From contig SCRO01000046.1 of assembly GCA_004298505.1 (NCBI GenBank), positions 23,589 to 87,588 on the forward strand: DNA of 64,000 bases, written 5' to 3'. The notes below the pieces were generated by a model. That model worked only from the letters and a program-made list of their open reading frames with translations. It was not told the origin of the DNA and did not search any database. The first letter of the stretch is position 1, and the number at the start of each line of letters is the position of its first letter. Source of the stretch: Rhodanobacter sp. (GTDB taxonomy: Bacteria > Pseudomonadota > Gammaproteobacteria > Xanthomonadales > Rhodanobacteraceae). A program made the position numbers and the translations under genes. This document shows positions 59,907 to 64,000 of this stretch, piece after piece.

Positions 59907-61139
59907 ATGCGTTCGAGACTACTTGCCGTGGCGATTGCTGCCGGTTTGGGCGTCAGCGGCTTCATCCCTGTTGCGGCTGCAGCCCAGACCCGGATGCCCC
60001 CAGCGGCGACCAGCAGTGACACCGAACTGGCGCAGCTGAAGGCGCAACTGGCGGCGCTGCAGTCCAGGGTCGACCAGATGCAGCAGCAGCGAGTCCGGAC
60101 GCAGACGGTGAGCACGCCGTCTGCGTCCACCGATGCACGCCTGGCGGCGCTGGAGAAGGCGGTAGACGACACCACGATCGGTGGCAAGATGTATTTCGAT
60201 TACACCAATATCGATCAGAAGAACAGCCTAACCGGCAAGACCAATGCATCGGGTACCGGTATTGATGTGAAACGCTTCTACCTCGGCGTCACGCACCAGT
60301 TCAGCGACATCTGGTCGGCCAACCTGACCACCGACTTCAATTACGTCAGCAACGACGGCGAAACCAATCTGTTCGTCAAGAAGGCGTACGTGCAGGGCAA
60401 GTTCGACCAGGCGGCAGTCTTGCGGATCGGCTCCGCAGACATGCCGTGGATCCCGTTTGTCGAGAACTACTACGGCTTCCGCTACGTCGAAAATACGCTG
60501 ACCGATCGCCTCAAGTACGCCAATTCGGCCGATTGGGGCATCAACCTGAGCGGCGACCTTGGCCAGCGCAAATACCTCAACTACTCGGTGTCCGCGGTCA
60601 ACGGCAATGGCTACAAGAACCCCAGCCGCAGCAACAACGTGGACTTCGAAGGTCGCGTCGGTTTCGTGCCGTTCAAGGGCATGGTCGTGGCGGTGGGCGG
60701 CTACACCGGCGATCGCGGCCACGGGCTGCAGAACGTCAACACCATTCACACCGCTCAGCGTTTCGATGTCATGGTGGCCTATGCCGGTCCGCGGTTTCGT
60801 GCCGGTGGTGAGTACTTCGACGCCAAGAGCTGGAACAATGTGCTGACTCCGCTGGCCGACAAGGCCGACGGCTATTCCTTCTGGGGTAGCGTGGATCTGC
60901 CGGCCAGGTTCAGCCTGTTCGCCCGTTACGACCACGCCTCGCTGAGCAAGGACATCAATCCGTCGGCCAAGGATGTGTATTACAACGCAGGCGTGCAGTA
61001 CGAGGTCACCAAGGGCTTCCAGCTTGCGCTGGTGTACAAGCACGAGAAGGGCGATGTCTCCGGCAGCACGCCGCTGCCGCTGCCGCTGGTCAACGTGAAG
61101 ACCGACGAAGTGGGCGTGTTCGGCCAGGTGGCCTTCTAG
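59907..61139 (+). CDS. Phosphate-selective porin (OprP/OprO-like)
   Basis: 410 aa. The signal peptide ends PVAAAAQ (about residue 26). A short coiled coil follows (TELAQLKAQLAALQSRVDQMQQQ), then a 16-18-strand-type barrel ending VGVFGQVAF with a terminal Phe. Features such as VKRFYLGVTHQFSDIWSANLTTDFNY and FVENYYGFRYVENT fit the OprP/OprO phosphate porin family. It would admit phosphate to PstS. GGAG upstream; divergent from pstS. Confidence 0.88.
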   Translation: MRSRLLAVAIAAGLGVSGFIPVAAAAQTRMPPAATSSDTELAQLKAQLAALQSRVDQMQQQRVRTQTVSTPSASTDARLAALEKAVDDTTIGGKMYFDYTNIDQKNSLTGKTNASGTGIDVKRFYLGVTHQFSDIWSANLTTDFNYVSNDGETNLFVKKAYVQGKFDQAAVLRIGSADMPWIPFVENYYGFRYVENTLTDRLKYANSADWGINLSGDLGQRKYLNYSVSAVNGNGYKNPSRSNNVDFEGRVGFVPFKGMVVAVGGYTGDRGHGLQNVNTIHTAQRFDVMVAYAGPRFRAGGEYFDAKSWNNVLTPLADKADGYSFWGSVDLPARFSLFARYDHASLSKDINPSAKDVYYNAGVQYEVTKGFQLALVYKHEKGDVSGSTPLPLPLVNVKTDEVGVFGQVAF

Positions 61140-61240
61140 ACGATTGGTGACCGGGAATGTTCGCTACGCGACGGTAGCCAGGCGTCATCCCGGTCGCACG
61201 CAACCGTTATAGCAAGGGAGTTTGACCCAGGGAAGGAAAG

Positions 61241-61272
61241 CGGCGGGCCTGGATGGCCCGCCGTTTGCTTTT
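61241..61272 (+). terminator. Rho-independent terminator after porin gene
   Basis: CGGCGGGCC-TGGAT-GGCCCGCCG, a perfect 9-bp stem, is followed by TTTGCTTTT. It lies 102 bp after the stop. Confidence 0.85.
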
Positions 61273-61345
61273 GTGCGCCAGGCATGGCGCGTAGCGCCGT
61301 GACTGGCGCTGTCCTGGCTATCCGCCGCTTTCTTGACCCATGGAA

Positions 61346-62530
61346 TCACGATGCGCCTGCCGATCCTCGTTGTCTGTCCTCGCACAGCTGAATTCTCGCC
61401 TCAACCGGCAGAGCCCGACACACTGCCAGAGAATTCAGCAGCTTCTCGAACTCGGCGATTACCGCATCCGGTGGGCAATGTTGCGCGGCGCGTCGGGCGT
61501 TGGCGCCCAGCACCCGGCATGCCTCGGGATCCAGGCCAAGTTGGTAGGCCGCTGTGATGAATCCTCGTGCGTCCGTTGTCGGTACCAGCAGCCCGGAGAT
61601 GCCGTTGGCCACGTGCTCCTGCGCGGCTGCCCGGTCGAAGGCGACGACCGGCAGGCCCGACGCCATGGCCTCCAGCACGACGTTGCCGAAGGTCTCCGAC
61701 AGGCTCGGAAACAGGAACAGGTCCGCACTGGCGTAGTGCGCGGCCAGTTCCGTGCCGCGCTTCGCTCCGACGAACAACGCATCCGGATAAGCGGCGGCCA
61801 GCGCATCGCGCTGGGGGCCGTCGCCGACCAGGACGATACGCGCGCGGGGTAGACGCGCGTGCAAGGCGCGGCAAGCCTGCACGGCGAACCCGAGGTTTTT
61901 TTCCGCGGCGAGCCGGCCGACGCACAACAATACCGGGGTGTCGTCGTGGACGCCCCAACTCCTACGCAAGGCAAGGTCGCGCCGTTCCGGCGTGAACAGC
62001 CTGCTGTCGACGCCGCGGCGCAGTTTCTGTACGTGGTCGATGCCGGCGTCCGTCAATTCGGCGCGCAAGGCGCCGGTAGGAACCAGCGTCATTTGCGCGC
62101 GCCGGTGGAAGCGCAGCAGGTGTTTGCGTACCAGCGGCGCCAGAAGTTCGATGCCGTAGTGTGCGGCGTAGTCGTGGAAGTGCGTGTGGAAGCCAGTCAC
62201 GACGGGTATGCCCAAGGTGTTTGCCGCGCGCATCGCCGATACGCCCAGCAGACCCTCCGTCGCGATATATATCGCATCGGGCCGCTGCGCGATCCAGCGC
62301 CTGCGCAGGGCGTTTCCCGCGGGCAGGCCAAACTGCACACTCGGGTAGCCCGGCATGGCTACGCCAGGCGCACACACCAGACCGACGTTGCCGGCGCGGC
62401 CGTTTGCACCCGGTCGCACTACCTCGACGTCAAAATCGCGCGCGGCCAGTCCCTCGGCGAGCGTGCGCACGCTCAGGGCCACGCCATGCCCCTGGGGTGG
62501 CCAGGTTTGTGTGACAAAGGTGATCCGCAT
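61346..62530 (-). CDS. GT4-family glycosyltransferase
   Basis: 394 aa from MRITFVTQTWPPQGHGVALSV, with GGAG upstream; the upstream ORF-track extension is rejected. GT-B fold: an N-terminal acceptor domain (TGFHTHFHDYAAHYG), then VGRLAAEKNLGFAV and the nucleotide-sugar site LFLFPSLSETFGNVVLEAMASG with the Ex7E motif. It resembles bacterial mannosyl- or glucosyltransferases acting on lipids. Placed between phosphate-porin and phoR genes, it could make glycolipids that replace phospholipids under phosphate limitation; that is only inference. Confidence 0.85.
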   Translation of the reverse strand: MRITFVTQTWPPQGHGVALSVRTLAEGLAARDFDVEVVRPGANGRAGNVGLVCAPGVAMPGYPSVQFGLPAGNALRRRWIAQRPDAIYIATEGLLGVSAMRAANTLGIPVVTGFHTHFHDYAAHYGIELLAPLVRKHLLRFHRRAQMTLVPTGALRAELTDAGIDHVQKLRRGVDSRLFTPERRDLALRRSWGVHDDTPVLLCVGRLAAEKNLGFAVQACRALHARLPRARIVLVGDGPQRDALAAAYPDALFVGAKRGTELAAHYASADLFLFPSLSETFGNVVLEAMASGLPVVAFDRAAAQEHVANGISGLLVPTTDARGFITAAYQLGLDPEACRVLGANARRAAQHCPPDAVIAEFEKLLNSLAVCRALPVEARIQLCEDRQRGSAGAS

Positions 62531-62602
62531 GCCTATTCTCCCGCCGGAACTGGAGCTGATTTTCGCGCAGTTGTGTTGCACGAAAGCGACTGGGGCATGA
62601 CT

Positions 62603-62633
62603 GCGGCGTGGATCCCTTCCACGCCGCTTTTTT
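62603..62633 (+). terminator. Orphan plus-strand terminator
   Basis: GCGGCGTGGA-TCCCT-TCCACGCCGC, a perfect 10-bp stem, followed by TTTTTT on the plus strand. Both neighbouring genes (GT4 and phoR) are on the minus strand, so it has no annotated gene to terminate. It may end an antisense or small RNA, or serve phoR in reverse without a U-run. Confidence 0.75.
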
Positions 62634-62707
62634 CCCGCCAGGCTCCTAGGTGCACCCTCCGCTAGACGCACCCTATGGCGATAGCATCATCTCGCTCTCC
62701 GAAGTTT

Positions 62708-63991
62708 CTACAGCCCACGCTCCTGGGCTCGGCGGACGCCATCGTTTTCCGGCGGCAGCACGCGCGAGGCATCCATCACGCAGGAGAATGTCGAGCCCCG
62801 TCCAGGCTCGCTTTCGATGACCAGGCGTCCCTGGTGCAGGTTGAGCACGTGCTTGACGATCGAGAGCCCGAGGCCGGTACCGCCGGATTCACGCGAGCGG
62901 CTGGACGACACGCGATAGAAGCGTTCGGTGAGGCGACTGAGATGCTCCGTGGAGATACCCAGCCCGCTGTCACGCACCGAGAAGGTGGCTGCGCCGTCGG
63001 CAGTCTGCCGCCAGCCAATCACGATCTGACCGCCGCTGGGCGTGTAGCGCACGGCATTGCTCACCAGGTTGGAGAAGGCGCTGTGCAAGTGGTGGATCGA
63101 GCCACGCAAGCGAGCCTGGCTGCCCGCGTCAACGGTAATGTCATGCCGGCCCCGGCTGAGCGCTTCGGCTTCGCGACGCAGCGTCTCCAGCAGCGGAACC
63201 ATGTCCACCTCCTCGTCGGGCAGGGCCTCTCGTGTTTCCAGTCGCGACAGCGTCAGCAGGTCCTCGACGATTTGCCGCATCCGTTGCGATTGCAGGCGCA
63301 TCTCGCTCAGCACCGGCGCCAGCTCGGGCATGTCCGCCGGATCGAGCAGTTCCAGGTAACCATGAATGACGGTCAGCGGCGTGCGCAATTCATGTGATAC
63401 GTTGGCGACGAAATCGCGTCGCACTTGTTCCAGCCGGCTCAGCGTGCTGATGTCGCGCGCCAGCAGCAAGCGCAGCTGTGATCCGAACGGCATGATCGTC
63501 ACGGCCAGTCGCAGCGAGGCGTCTGCCGGTGCGGGCATGTCGGTCGCCGGTTGGTGCAGGTCGGTCAGCAGCCATGCGCCGAGTTCGCTGCCATCGAGCT
63601 GCTCGGCCAGCGGACCATCGGGGTGTCGCTTGCGCAACCCCAGCAGGCGGTTGGCTGCGGCATTGCGCCAGCGCACATTCCCCGTGCGGTCGAGCAGCAC
63701 GATGGCATCGGGCAGGGAACTCGCCGCGTCACGCACGTCGCGCAGCTGCGCCAGCAGGCGGCGTTGGCGCGTTCGCTGTGGGCACGATCGAAGTCGCGCC
63801 TGGTGCGGTTCGCGAGCCCTGGTTCTCGCCTCGGACAGCTGCCACAGCAACACGATGACTGGGCCACCGAGCGCCACGCAGAAAGCCCACCACGTGAGCC
63901 CCCACAGTCCAGCCACCATGACGGCCAGGGCCAGGGTCGTGAGCAGGATGGCCGCGGGCCACGCTGAAAACCGGGTGTTCGCGCTGCCCAC
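62708..63991 (-). CDS. phoR: Phosphate-regulon sensor kinase PhoR
   Basis: 427 aa from GTG 63991, though the frame stays open to the window edge, so the true start may lie outside. Hydrophobic N-terminus (WPAAILLTTLALAVMVAGLWGL), PAS domain (LPDAIVLLDRTGNVRWRNAAA), HisKA FVANVSHELRTPLTVIHGYLELL and HATPase (LVSNAVRYTP, GTGLGLSIVKHV). PhoR phosphorylates PhoB when phosphate is scarce; phoB would be expected just beyond the window edge. Confidence 0.92.
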   Translation of the reverse strand: MGSANTRFSAWPAAILLTTLALAVMVAGLWGLTWWAFCVALGGPVIVLLWQLSEARTRAREPHQARLRSCPQRTRQRRLLAQLRDVRDAASSLPDAIVLLDRTGNVRWRNAAANRLLGLRKRHPDGPLAEQLDGSELGAWLLTDLHQPATDMPAPADASLRLAVTIMPFGSQLRLLLARDISTLSRLEQVRRDFVANVSHELRTPLTVIHGYLELLDPADMPELAPVLSEMRLQSQRMRQIVEDLLTLSRLETREALPDEEVDMVPLLETLRREAEALSRGRHDITVDAGSQARLRGSIHHLHSAFSNLVSNAVRYTPSGGQIVIGWRQTADGAATFSVRDSGLGISTEHLSRLTERFYRVSSSRSRESGGTGLGLSIVKHVLNLHQGRLVIESEPGRGSTFSCVMDASRVLPPENDGVRRAQERGL

Positions 63992-64000
63992 GCTCCTAGG

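Overview
The window is high-GC chromosomal DNA of a gammaproteobacterium in the Xanthomonadales/Lysobacterales, most likely Rhodanobacteraceae (Rhodanobacter or Dyella-like). That placement rests on gene order (pilS divergent from sucCD, bamD/rluD/pgeF/clpB, fmdB-aspS, yebC-ruvC-ruvA-kup-ruvB-ybgC-tolQRAB-pal-cpoB-queE-queC-tRNA-Lys) and on protein style. No species is claimed.

Layout: 0-7.7 kb holds a partial pilS, sucC-sucD, nadE, bamD, rluD and pgeF. 7.7-11.7 kb is a minus-strand trehalose operon, otsB-GH15-otsA, with overlapping genes. 11.8-15.7 kb has clpB behind a near-consensus heat-shock promoter and an MFS transporter. 15.9-17.4 kb is a small gene graveyard (CsgG-like fragment, TonB-receptor C-terminal fragment). 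17.6-32.9 kb is a dense housekeeping block: fmdB-aspS, a hydrolase, yebC, ruvC-ruvA-kup-ruvB, the tol-pal system, queE/queC and tRNA-Lys(UUU). Just after the tRNA lies a wrecked integrase. 33.4-40.6 kb holds a TVP38-family protein, a deaminase, glnS, a DUF2007 protein, ldcA, ribH-nusB, thiL and pgpA. 40.6-43.4 kb is a second graveyard (TonB-receptor plug fragment, outer-membrane barrel fragment, chimeric cupin, frameshifted hydrolase) around an intact ZIP transporter that has a Zur-like operator. 43.5-44.8 kb carries an aldo/keto reductase and Fur-boxed hemP.

45.1-55.0 kb is an ABC efflux/MacB-like locus: periplasmic adaptor, ATPase, two intact FtsX-type permeases, a collapsed second permease pair, then an NtrC-type response regulator and its histidine kinase. 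A perfect sigma-54 promoter and a 16-bp palindrome sit in front of the adaptor gene, so the locus looks self-regulating. 55.0-64 kb is the phosphate system: phoU, pstB, pstA, pstC and pstS on the minus strand, a divergent phosphate-type porin, a GT4 glycosyltransferase and phoR.

The most unusual signal is a dispersed family of short inverted elements made of tandem heptamers (GGGAATG/GGGAATC/GGGAACG and complements). At least six copies occur in 64 kb. One lies in frame inside nadE, one supplies the C-terminus and stop of aspS, and one occupies the expected start of ruvC. A second family with GTAGGAGC-type arms occurs at sucC/sucD and inside the ABC locus.
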